Source: Lachnospiraceae bacterium (GTDB lineage Bacteria > Bacillota > Clostridia > Lachnospirales > Lachnospiraceae). Taken from it: 64,000 bases of DNA. Position 1 is the first letter of the stretch. Every line of letters starts with the position of its first letter. The stretch is from the NCBI GenBank assembly GCA_900751995.1, contig CAADTP010000006.1, positions 1 through 64,000 on the forward strand, read 5' to 3'. The notes below the pieces were generated by a model. It was not told where the DNA came from, ran no database searches, and saw only the letters and a program-made list of their open reading frames with translations. A program made the position numbers and the translations under genes. Below are positions 56,953-64,000 of this stretch, piece by piece.

Positions 56953-57510
56953 ATGGGAAAAATAAAAGTAACACAGTGCGGAGATATTGAAGGACTGAAA
57001 GTGATCGAGCCAACTGTATTTGGTGATTCCAGAGGATATTTTATGGAAACATACAATTATAACGATTTCAAGGAAGCAGGCATTGATGTGGAATTCGTTC
57101 AGGACAATCAGTCCAGCTCCCGTTACGGTGTTCTCCGCGGACTTCATTTCCAGATCAGCTATCCCCAGGATAAACTGGTACGTGTGGTAAACGGAGAAGT
57201 GTTTGATGTTGCGGTTGACCTTCGTGAAGGCTCCAAGACCTTTGGAAAATGGTATGGTGTAGTCCTTTCCGCAGAAAACAAGAAACAGTTCTTTATTCCT
57301 AAGGGATTTGCTCATGGTTTCCTAGTACTTTCCGAGAATGCAGAGTTCACCTACAAGTGCTCTGATTTCTATCATCCAAACGATGAGGGCGGACTGATCT
57401 GGAATGACAAGGACATTAACGTTGAGTGGCCGATCCCGGAAGGCATGGAGCTTATTTTCTCCGACAAGGACCAGAAGTGGGGAAGCTTCGAGGAATATAA
57501 GAATCGATAA
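56953..57510 (+). CDS. rfbC: dTDP-4-dehydrorhamnose 3,5-epimerase
   Basis: A 185-residue RmlC-type cupin that epimerises dTDP-4-keto-6-deoxyglucose at C3 and C5 on the way to dTDP-rhamnose. Family marks: GDSRGYFMETYNYNDF, FVQDNQSSSRYGVLRGLHFQ (catalytic His in LRGLHFQ), KLVRVVNGEVFDVAVDLR and FFIPKGFAHGFLVLS. Ribosome site AAAGGAG. It implies rhamnose, or a related deoxysugar, in the exported polymer; rmlABD must lie elsewhere. Wzm follows after 11 bases. Confidence 0.93.
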   Translation: MGKIKVTQCGDIEGLKVIEPTVFGDSRGYFMETYNYNDFKEAGIDVEFVQDNQSSSRYGVLRGLHFQISYPQDKLVRVVNGEVFDVAVDLREGSKTFGKWYGVVLSAENKKQFFIPKGFAHGFLVLSENAEFTYKCSDFYHPNDEGGLIWNDKDINVEWPIPEGMELIFSDKDQKWGSFEEYKNR

Positions 57511-57521
57511 GGAATTGCAGA

Positions 57522-58328
57522 ATGAAGAAAATATTAGCTTTGCCGGCGGAGCTGTACCAGAATCGAAAGCTGGTTTTAAGCCTTGCAAAAAATGATTTCA
57601 AAACAAAATATGCAGGATCCTATCTTGGTATTGTCTGGGCATTTATCCAGCCTATCGTAACGATCCTGGTCTACTGGTTTGTATTTTCCGTAGGACTGAA
57701 GGCCGGAACGGTATCGGATTACCCTTTTGTACTCTATCTGGTATCCGGTATCGTGCCGTGGTTTTTCTTCCAGGATGCATTAAACGGTGGAACCAATGCC
57801 CTGATCGAATACAATTATCTTGTGAAGAAGGTTGTATTCAAGATCAGCATCCTTCCCATCGTAAAGATCATCTCCGCACTTTTCGTGCATGTTTTCTTTG
57901 TGGCCTTTGCACTGATCTTATGTGCATGCTACGGATATACACCAAGCCTTTATACACTGCAGATCATTTATTACTCTGTCTGCACCTTCCTTTTTGTACT
58001 GGGACTCGTGTATGCTACAAGTGCGATCGTCATTTTTTTCCGTGATCTGACCCAGATCATCAGTATTTTTCTTCAGGTGGGTGTATGGCTTACACCGATC
58101 ATGTGGGATATCAATATGCTTTCTTCACATCCATGGCTGATCAAGCTGTTTAAGCTGAATCCGATGTACTATGTAGTTACGGGCTACCGTGATTCCATGC
58201 TTGGTCATATCGGGATCTGGAACCATGCTTCATGGACGATCTATTTCTGGGTAGTTACGATCCTGCTTTTCGGACTGGGATCTGTGATATTCAAACGTCT
58301 GAAGCCGCATTTTGCAGATGTGCTTTAA
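57522..58328 (+). CDS. ABC-2 polysaccharide export permease (Wzm/TagG-like)
   Basis: A 268-residue ABC-2 permease with six membrane helices that exports undecaprenyl-linked polysaccharide or teichoic acid. Typical marks: NDFKTKYAGSYLGIVWAFIQP near the N-terminus, PFVLYLVSGIVPWFFFQDAL, IVIFFRDLTQIISIFLQVG, WLTPIMWDINML and KLNPMYYVVTGYRDSML. The ATPase gene is 132 bases downstream. The gap contains TGGCGGATATCCGCCA, a perfect 16-base palindrome (near 58339-58354), perhaps an mRNA stability element. Confidence 0.92.
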   Translation: MKKILALPAELYQNRKLVLSLAKNDFKTKYAGSYLGIVWAFIQPIVTILVYWFVFSVGLKAGTVSDYPFVLYLVSGIVPWFFFQDALNGGTNALIEYNYLVKKVVFKISILPIVKIISALFVHVFFVAFALILCACYGYTPSLYTLQIIYYSVCTFLFVLGLVYATSAIVIFFRDLTQIISIFLQVGVWLTPIMWDINMLSSHPWLIKLFKLNPMYYVVTGYRDSMLGHIGIWNHASWTIYFWVVTILLFGLGSVIFKRLKPHFADVL

Positions 58329-58460
58329 TTGAATGCGGATGGCGGATATCCGCCAGATCCGGACCGGATAGTTCCCATGGGGGATTTGCTCTGTAAGGAT
58401 AAAAAGCAGAACGGCGGCAGATTGTGAGAGTGAACGATTTACACAAAAGTGAGGTTGAAA

Positions 58461-59783
58461 ATGGCAGAAGATATTGCGATTTCAGTAAATGATGTCAGTA
58501 AGATGTACAAGCTTTACGATAATCCTATGGATCGTCTTAAGGAGTCCCTGGGATTATCCAGAAAAAAGAAATATAAAGAGCATTATGCGCTCAACCATGT
58601 ATCCTTTCAGGTGCATAAGGGAGAAACAGTGGGAATTATCGGAACAAATGGTTCCGGTAAATCCACGATCCTGAAGATCATCACCGGCGTACTTTCGCCT
58701 ACGGCCGGAGAAATAGCCGTAAACGGAAGGATCTCAGCGCTTCTGGAGCTGGGAGCCGGATTTAACGGAGAATATTCCGGACTTGAAAATGTATATCTCA
58801 ACGGAAGCATGATCGGTTTTTCCAGGGAAGAGATCGATGCCAAGCTGCAGTCTATTCTGGATTTTGCAGATATCGGTGATTTTATCTATCAGCCGGTAAA
58901 AACATACTCCAGTGGTATGTTCGTGCGTCTGGCTTTTGCGGTAGCTATCAATATCGATCCGGAGATCCTGATCGTTGATGAGGCTCTTTCCGTAGGAGAT
59001 GTATTTTTTCAGGCAAAATGTTACCGGAAATTCGAAGAGTTCAAGGAAATGGGAAAGACCATTCTGTTTGTAAGCCATGACCTGAGCAGCATCGGAAAAT
59101 ACTGTGACCGTGTTGTGCTTCTAAACAAAGGTGAGAAGCTTGCAGAGGGTGGTGCCAAGGAGATGGTCAATCTTTACCGTCGTGTGCTGGTCAATCAGTA
59201 TGACGATGCAGATCTGGAAGAAAACACAGACGATGCAGAAGAGGGACAGACGACGGAGAACCAGGCAGCCGGAGCAGACGTTTCACTGAAAGCACATACC
59301 GGAAGCGGTAAAGCTATGAAGGACAGCCTGAACCTGAATCCCAAGGTCCTGGAATACGGCAGTAAGCTTGGCGAGATCGTGGATTTTGCCATCCGGGATG
59401 ATACAGGTATGATCACCAATGTGATCGAAAAAGGCAAGGAATTTTCCGTTCAGATGAAAGTGAAGTTCCAGGCAGATGTCAGCGATCCGATCTTTGCATT
59501 TACTCTGAAAGATCTGAAAGGCACTGAGATCACAGGAACCAATACCATGTATGAACATACGCCTCTGAAACCGCAGAAGGCAGGCGATGTCCGTGAGATC
59601 ACCTTCAAACAGGTGATGCCTCTGGAGGCAGGGGAATATATGCTGTGTCTGGGCTGCACCGGATATAAAGACGGCGATTTTACCGTATTTCATCGTCTTT
59701 ACGATGTGTGTAACCTGACCGTGATCACAGATAAGAAAGCAGTGGGATATTTTGATCTGTTTTCCAAAGTATCTGTGAAATAA
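58461..59783 (+). CDS. Polysaccharide export ATPase with C-terminal glycan-binding-type domain (Wzt-like)
   Basis: A 440-residue ABC ATPase. Nucleotide-binding domain about 1-240: Walker A IIGTNGSGKST (61-69), ISALLELGAGFNGEYSG typical of TagH/Wzt, signature TYSSGMFVRLAFA and Walker B ILIVDEALSVGD. A Glu/Asp/Thr-rich linker (about 245-290) leads to a beta-rich domain (about 295-440: GEIVDFAIRDD, FSVQMKVKFQADVSDPIFAFTLKD, MPLEAGEYMLCLG), like the Wzt-C domain that recognises the capped end of a finished chain. TagH lacks that domain. The giant protein after it looks like the matching chain terminator. Ribosome site GAGG. Confidence 0.92.
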   Translation: MAEDIAISVNDVSKMYKLYDNPMDRLKESLGLSRKKKYKEHYALNHVSFQVHKGETVGIIGTNGSGKSTILKIITGVLSPTAGEIAVNGRISALLELGAGFNGEYSGLENVYLNGSMIGFSREEIDAKLQSILDFADIGDFIYQPVKTYSSGMFVRLAFAVAINIDPEILIVDEALSVGDVFFQAKCYRKFEEFKEMGKTILFVSHDLSSIGKYCDRVVLLNKGEKLAEGGAKEMVNLYRRVLVNQYDDADLEENTDDAEEGQTTENQAAGADVSLKAHTGSGKAMKDSLNLNPKVLEYGSKLGEIVDFAIRDDTGMITNVIEKGKEFSVQMKVKFQADVSDPIFAFTLKDLKGTEITGTNTMYEHTPLKPQKAGDVREITFKQVMPLEAGEYMLCLGCTGYKDGDFTVFHRLYDVCNLTVITDKKAVGYFDLFSKVSVK

Positions 59784-59797
59784 GTGGAGGAACGACT

Positions 59798-62700
59798 ATG
59801 GCGGAGTTGAATTTAGATTATTATACGGCGAAGGATCATTATTCCGATGGGGATATCGAGGAAACACTTCTGAAAATGGCACAGGAAGGCAAATCTTTTG
59901 AAGACCTACCGGAGGAAGAGGTGAGTTTTCCAATGGTCTACCATTTTTCAGGGCTGCGGGAGAATATCTTAAGCTGGTATCCTCTGAAAAAGGCGGATTC
60001 CGTTCTGGAGATCGGAGCCGGATGCGGAGCCATTACCGGAATGCTTTGCCGCAAGGCCGGTCATGTGACTTCCGTGGAGCTTTCCAAACGTCGGGCAGAT
60101 ATCAATTATGCGAGAAACAGGGATAAGGAAAATCTGACGATCATGGTTGGAAACCTGAATGACATGACTTTTCCGGAAAAATTCGACTATGTGGTAGTAA
60201 ACGGTGTGCTGGAGTATGCCATGAGCTTTACCGAGGGAAAAACTCCTTACGAGACATTTCTTCAGCGTATGGGCGCTTATCTGAAGCCGGAGGGAAGACT
60301 TCTGATCGCCATTGAGAACAGACTGGGATTGAAGTACTTTGCCGGAGCACCGGAGGATCACACAGATCTTCACTTTTTCGGGATCAATGGATATCCGGGA
60401 AATCAGTCTGTGCGCACCTTTTCCAAGAATGAACTGGGAGAGCTGCTGGAAAACAGCGGCTTTCCTTTTCTGCGCTTTTACTACCCGTATCCGGATTACA
60501 AATTTCCGACAGAGATTTTTACAGATGAGAGCCTTTATACCAATTCCTACGGAAGAAGCTATCCTGTATACACAGATAAGACAGCAGATCTTTTTGCAGA
60601 AAGTGAAGGCGTAAAGGCCTTCGAAAAAGAGAAGATCCTGGACAGCTTTGTGAATTCTTTTCTTGTGGAGGCAGGACGTACCAAGAATCAGGACCCGGAG
60701 GAAATCCTTTATGTGAAGCTGAACCAGGAGCGAAAAGAAAAGTTTCGTCTTCTGACCAGGATCGTCCGGGAGAACGGAGAGGTCCGTGCGGAAAAAGAAG
60801 CTATGGTGCCCCAGGCTGAGAAATTTGTGGAAAAACTGGAAAAAACCGGAACAGAGAGTACCGGATCCGATAAATACAAGAATCTTCCCTGCAGGGCAGA
60901 AAACGGAAAGATTTCTTATCCGCTCCTTACTGGAAAAACTCTTCACCAGGAAATCGCAGAGCTTGCCCAGAAAGAAGATCTTGAAGAGATCAAGGCCCTT
61001 CTTAAAAAATTCTATCAGGAATTTTTCGGGGCTCGTCAGGCTGTGGATTACAGGACCGGAGAGTTCCGTGAGGTATTTGGTGATCATCCGGGAAGAGAGG
61101 ATTACGAATGTGTCTGCCCGGCCAATGTGGACCTGATCTGCAGCAACATCTTTATGGGAGAAAAGGAAAATCAGATCATAGATTATGAGTGGATGTTTGA
61201 TTTCCCTGTGCCTGTGAATTTTATCATGTGGCGCCTGATCCATGAACTGTATACACATGTTTCTGAGCTGCCGCGGTTATGTCATGAGGATGAGATGATG
61301 GCGGAGTTTGACATCAGCTATACAGACTATGAGATATTTATGGATTGGACCATGCATTTCGTCTATGAGTATGTGGGCTGCGGTTCTCTGATCCCGTTTG
61401 AACAGAAAAAAGTGCCGGTTTCCGTAACAGAGCTGGTGAACAGAGAAAGAGAAAAGCACCAGATGCACAGCAAGATGTACTATGATCTTGGTGAGGGATT
61501 CTGTGAAGAGCATACACTTTATGCAGAGGGAAAACTTTCCGGAAACCGTTTCCGGGTAGAGTTTGCGCTTTCCGGTATCAAAGGAATACGAAATCTCCGC
61601 TGGAATCCCGCAAACGGTCATTTCCTGAAAGTGAGGATAGAGCGTCTGGATTGCGGATGCAGCGCGGAGCTTGTGCCTCAGGGTGTCCATATGAAAGTGG
61701 ATAACAGTACCACTGCGTTTTTTACCACCGATGGCTTTTATCTTATCGATGTTACGCACCCGGAAAATGTGGACAGGATCGTAATAGAGGGAAAACTTGA
61801 CTGCCTTGAGCTTCCGGATGTGGAAAAGCTTCTGGCCTTTGAAAAAGAGCGTGAAGTACGAAGAGAACAGGAGCGTGTCAGAAAAGAGGCTGAACGTGCC
61901 GCAAAGCAGGCAGCAGAGGAAGCAGCACGTGCGCAGGAAGAGGCCCTTCGTCATCCAGGCAAAAAAGCGCAGGTAAAGAAACTGGTCAAAAAGGTTCTTC
62001 GTTATCATACAGAGCCGGCAGCAGTGATGGGAGTGGAGACAACTCCTACCTGTATGGGCAGTGTTGATTTCTTCCATTATGAGAATGGCACCTTAAATGC
62101 CATTGGCTGGGCCTTTGATCCGACATTTGCGTCTATGGGACAGCCAAGGATCGCATTTTATCAGGGAACACAGAAGCTTCAGGAGGCTTCCTGTACTACG
62201 ATCTACCGTACGGATGTGGCTAATGCCATTGGAAATCCGGATGCGGAAAGTGCCGGATTTTCTTTCCTGGCAACGGTTCTTGCGCCGGCAGAGACTTCTG
62301 TTTTCCTGGAATACGGAACCGCAGCGGATACCGGAAGATTCCTTATCGGAAAGATCCCGGGAACCAGGGATCAGAAAGAGCTTCTGGTATACGCGATCGA
62401 AGATCCGAAGAGTATCGGAAATCTCCGCCATTTCAAACAGCGTCATGTACGCAGCACAAGAAAGGCATATCCACAGGCAGTCTATCAGCAGAAGGTGGAT
62501 GTGATCGTGCCGGTTTACAACGGACTGGAGTATTTTGATGCCTTGTTTTCCGGAATTGAAAAGACAAAGGTTCCATATCGTCTGATCCTCGTAAATGATA
62601 AGAGCCCGGATCCTGAGGTAGGAAACTATCTGGAAAAATATGCCGCAGAGCATGACAATGTGGTACTTCTTAATAATGAGACCAATATGGGCTTTCTTCC

Positions 62701-64000
62701 GTCTGTAAACCGTGGATTAAAGATGGCGGAAAATCATGTGGCTCTTGTAAATACAGATGTGGAGGTTCCGGAAGAGTGGCTGGAGCGCCTGATGCTTCCG
62801 ATCTTTGCAAAGGAAAATGTTGCAACCACTACACCGTTTACCACCTGCGGAACCATCTGCAGCTTCCCGGATTTCTGCCGGGATAACAAACTGTTTGAGG
62901 GAATGCCGCTGTGGGAGATCGATGATGAATTCCGCATGATCCGTCCGCAGTATCCGGCTATGCCTACCGGTGTGGGCTTCTGCATGGGTATGAACCTGAA
63001 AGCAATCCAGGAGGTTGGCCTTCTGGATGAGGAGAATTTCGGAAAAGGCTACGGTGAGGAGAATGACTGGTGCCAGCGTGCCATAGCTGCAGGCTATGAG
63101 AACGTGCATGTGGATAACCTGTTTGTATATCACAAGCATGGTGGAAGCTTCCCGTCTGAGGAAAAGCAGAGACTTCTGAAAGAGCACAGTGAGGCGCTGC
63201 TCCGCAAGCATCCGGATTACAACAAGGATACTGCGGATTACTGCAGAAGAGACCCGCTTCGTCCGGTAAGACTCTACGTGGAAATGAAGCTTCTCAACAG
63301 GAAGCTGGATGTGCCTACCATTGTGGCCTTTGACCATGATCTTGGCGGCGGTGCAACGGCTTATCTTGTGGAGAAAAGACGTCTGGCTCTGCGGGAGGGA
63401 TACCGTTTTGTGACCATCCGCTATAATATCGTAAGCAATCGTTTTTACTTTACGTATCAGTATAAGCAGTATGAGATGGAATTTTTTGCAAATGATCTGG
63501 AAACTGCCCTTGGTGAGCTGATGCGTGTGGATGAGATCTGGATCAACGAGCTTGTGACCTATCAGAATCTTTACGGAACCCTGGAACGTATCCTGCGTCT
63601 TAAGAGAGAGCAGGGGGCGAAGCTCCTTATGCTTCTTCATGATTTCTTTGCCCTTTGCCCGGCAGTGAATCTGATCGATGCAGAAGGAAAATACTGTGGT
63701 GTTCCATCCTGTGAGGTCTGCGATAAATGTATTCCGGATAACCGCAGCAATGCCTGCACAGAATACGGAACCGGAACGCTCTGGCGTACAAAATTCCGGG
63801 AATTTCTGTCAAACTGTGATGAGATCCGTGCATTTTCCGATGATACGGCAAGGCTGTTCAAGCGTGCTTATCCGGATGTATACAATCTCCATGTGATCCC
63901 GCATGCACCCCATTACCTTCCGGCAGTGAAAAAAAATAAAAAAACCACAGAGACCTTTAACATTGGTCTTATCGGCGTACTCTGCTACAAAAAAGGCCTG
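59798..64000 (+). CDS. Giant methyltransferase-kinase-GT2-GT4 fusion protein (cut by window edge)
   Basis: Open from ATG 59798 (GTGGAGG ahead) to the right edge, 1401 codons so far. Domains in order: SAM methyltransferase (about 45-240; VLEIGAGCGAITG at 69-81); a kinase-like domain (about 260-530) with catalytic-loop Asp445/Asn450 in NVDLICSN (D-x4-N) and metal Asp462 in QIIDYEW; a beta-rich part; an Arg/Glu/Ala coiled coil (about 680-720); a second beta-rich segment; GT2 (about 900-1165; VDVIVPVYNG, LVNDKSPDP, VNTDVEVP); and GT4 (from about 1170, AFDHDLGGGATAYL, incomplete). Methyltransferase plus kinase plus coiled coil is the WbdD layout. Kinase assignment is from residue pattern only. Confidence 0.85.
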   Translation, partial: MAELNLDYYTAKDHYSDGDIEETLLKMAQEGKSFEDLPEEEVSFPMVYHFSGLRENILSWYPLKKADSVLEIGAGCGAITGMLCRKAGHVTSVELSKRRADINYARNRDKENLTIMVGNLNDMTFPEKFDYVVVNGVLEYAMSFTEGKTPYETFLQRMGAYLKPEGRLLIAIENRLGLKYFAGAPEDHTDLHFFGINGYPGNQSVRTFSKNELGELLENSGFPFLRFYYPYPDYKFPTEIFTDESLYTNSYGRSYPVYTDKTADLFAESEGVKAFEKEKILDSFVNSFLVEAGRTKNQDPEEILYVKLNQERKEKFRLLTRIVRENGEVRAEKEAMVPQAEKFVEKLEKTGTESTGSDKYKNLPCRAENGKISYPLLTGKTLHQEIAELAQKEDLEEIKALLKKFYQEFFGARQAVDYRTGEFREVFGDHPGREDYECVCPANVDLICSNIFMGEKENQIIDYEWMFDFPVPVNFIMWRLIHELYTHVSELPRLCHEDEMMAEFDISYTDYEIFMDWTMHFVYEYVGCGSLIPFEQKKVPVSVTELVNREREKHQMHSKMYYDLGEGFCEEHTLYAEGKLSGNRFRVEFALSGIKGIRNLRWNPANGHFLKVRIERLDCGCSAELVPQGVHMKVDNSTTAFFTTDGFYLIDVTHPENVDRIVIEGKLDCLELPDVEKLLAFEKEREVRREQERVRKEAERAAKQAAEEAARAQEEALRHPGKKAQVKKLVKKVLRYHTEPAAVMGVETTPTCMGSVDFFHYENGTLNAIGWAFDPTFASMGQPRIAFYQGTQKLQEASCTTIYRTDVANAIGNPDAESAGFSFLATVLAPAETSVFLEYGTAADTGRFLIGKIPGTRDQKELLVYAIEDPKSIGNLRHFKQRHVRSTRKAYPQAVYQQKVDVIVPVYNGLEYFDALFSGIEKTKVPYRLILVNDKSPDPEVGNYLEKYAAEHDNVVLLNNETNMGFLPSVNRGLKMAENHVALVNTDVEVPEEWLERLMLPIFAKENVATTTPFTTCGTICSFPDFCRDNKLFEGMPLWEIDDEFRMIRPQYPAMPTGVGFCMGMNLKAIQEVGLLDEENFGKGYGEENDWCQRAIAAGYENVHVDNLFVYHKHGGSFPSEEKQRLLKEHSEALLRKHPDYNKDTADYCRRDPLRPVRLYVEMKLLNRKLDVPTIVAFDHDLGGGATAYLVEKRRLALREGYRFVTIRYNIVSNRFYFTYQYKQYEMEFFANDLETALGELMRVDEIWINELVTYQNLYGTLERILRLKREQGAKLLMLLHDFFALCPAVNLIDAEGKYCGVPSCEVCDKCIPDNRSNACTEYGTGTLWRTKFREFLSNCDEIRAFSDDTARLFKRAYPDVYNLHVIPHAPHYLPAVKKNKKTTETFNIGLIGVLCYKKGL

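Noticed and set aside
58339..58354. Palindrome TGGCGGATATCCGCCA as an operator for wzt
   Set aside because: It lies inside a probable operon between wzm and wzt with no promoter elements beside it; an RNA hairpin is more likely.
59969..61258. A 429-codon minus-strand open frame over the giant fusion gene
   Set aside because: Lies opposite clear methyltransferase and kinase-like motifs; the translation has no recognisable domain and no ribosome site.

Overview
The window looks like chromosome of an anaerobic, spore-forming, low-to-mid G+C Gram-positive gut bacterium, most likely a Lachnospiraceae member of the Blautia/Ruminococcus type. The supporting signs are sporulation and germination genes (gpr, spoIIP), Firmicutes-type regulation (GlpP, a LexA/DinR box, strong GGAGG ribosome sites), sugar ABC transporters without their own ATPase, choline-binding-type cell-wall repeats, and families typical of that group (DUF4867, DUF6465, the CdaA/YbbR neighbourhood). 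The genus is an inference, not a proven identification. I see no tRNA, rRNA, CRISPR array, insertion sequence or prophage.

Region by region. 0-3.4 kb: a CLC-type fluoride exporter behind a fluoride riboswitch, a prolyl-tRNA editing protein and a polyprenyl-type glycosyltransferase. 3.4-12.5 kb: carbohydrate genes, namely a BASS-family transporter with an AraC regulator, a DUF4867 / fucose-arabinose-type isomerase / xylulokinase set, a second AraC regulator, galactokinase and a HAAS-domain membrane protein. 12.5-25.5 kb: a glycerol / glycerol-3-phosphate region with a UgpAEB-like ABC transporter, MgtC, a three-gene anaerobic G3P dehydrogenase-like operon (GlpA-like, FAD/NAD oxidoreductase, DUF1667), GlpQ, an Ldh_2 dehydrogenase, GlpP and GlpK. 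Two look-alike leader RNAs (about 12.64-12.73 and 17.40-17.49 kb) each end in an intrinsic terminator that overlaps a competing stem. They are good candidates for GlpP-controlled antitermination, with GlpP encoded in the same locus.

25.6-41.4 kb is core housekeeping: DUF6465, holA, a YgjP-like protein, rpsT, gpr-spoIIP, lepA, a small lipoprotein, hemW, uvrA (LexA box inside its promoter), an MreB-type protein, recD2 and comF. 41.5-50.3 kb is cell-envelope control: two uncharacterised membrane proteins directly before cdaA-cdaR (c-di-AMP synthesis), a stand-alone HPr, and two secreted wall enzymes with wall-binding repeats (an L,D-transpeptidase and a GH25 muramidase).

50.3 kb to the right edge is a surface-glycan locus: two SMR-like proteins and an ArnC/GtrB-like glycosyltransferase, a DegT-like aminotransferase paired with an ATP-grasp enzyme, RffA/WecE, DacA, RfbC and a Wzm/Wzt ABC exporter whose ATPase carries a C-terminal glycan-binding-type domain. 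Last comes a giant protein cut by the window edge: methyltransferase, a kinase-like domain, a coiled coil, then GT2 and GT4 domains. The methyltransferase-kinase-coiled-coil order beside Wzm/Wzt recalls the WbdD chain terminator of Gram-negative O9a-type O antigens. I propose that this is a Gram-positive, chain-terminated, ABC-exported glycan system in which terminator and glycosyltransferases are fused; this is the most interesting item in the window.
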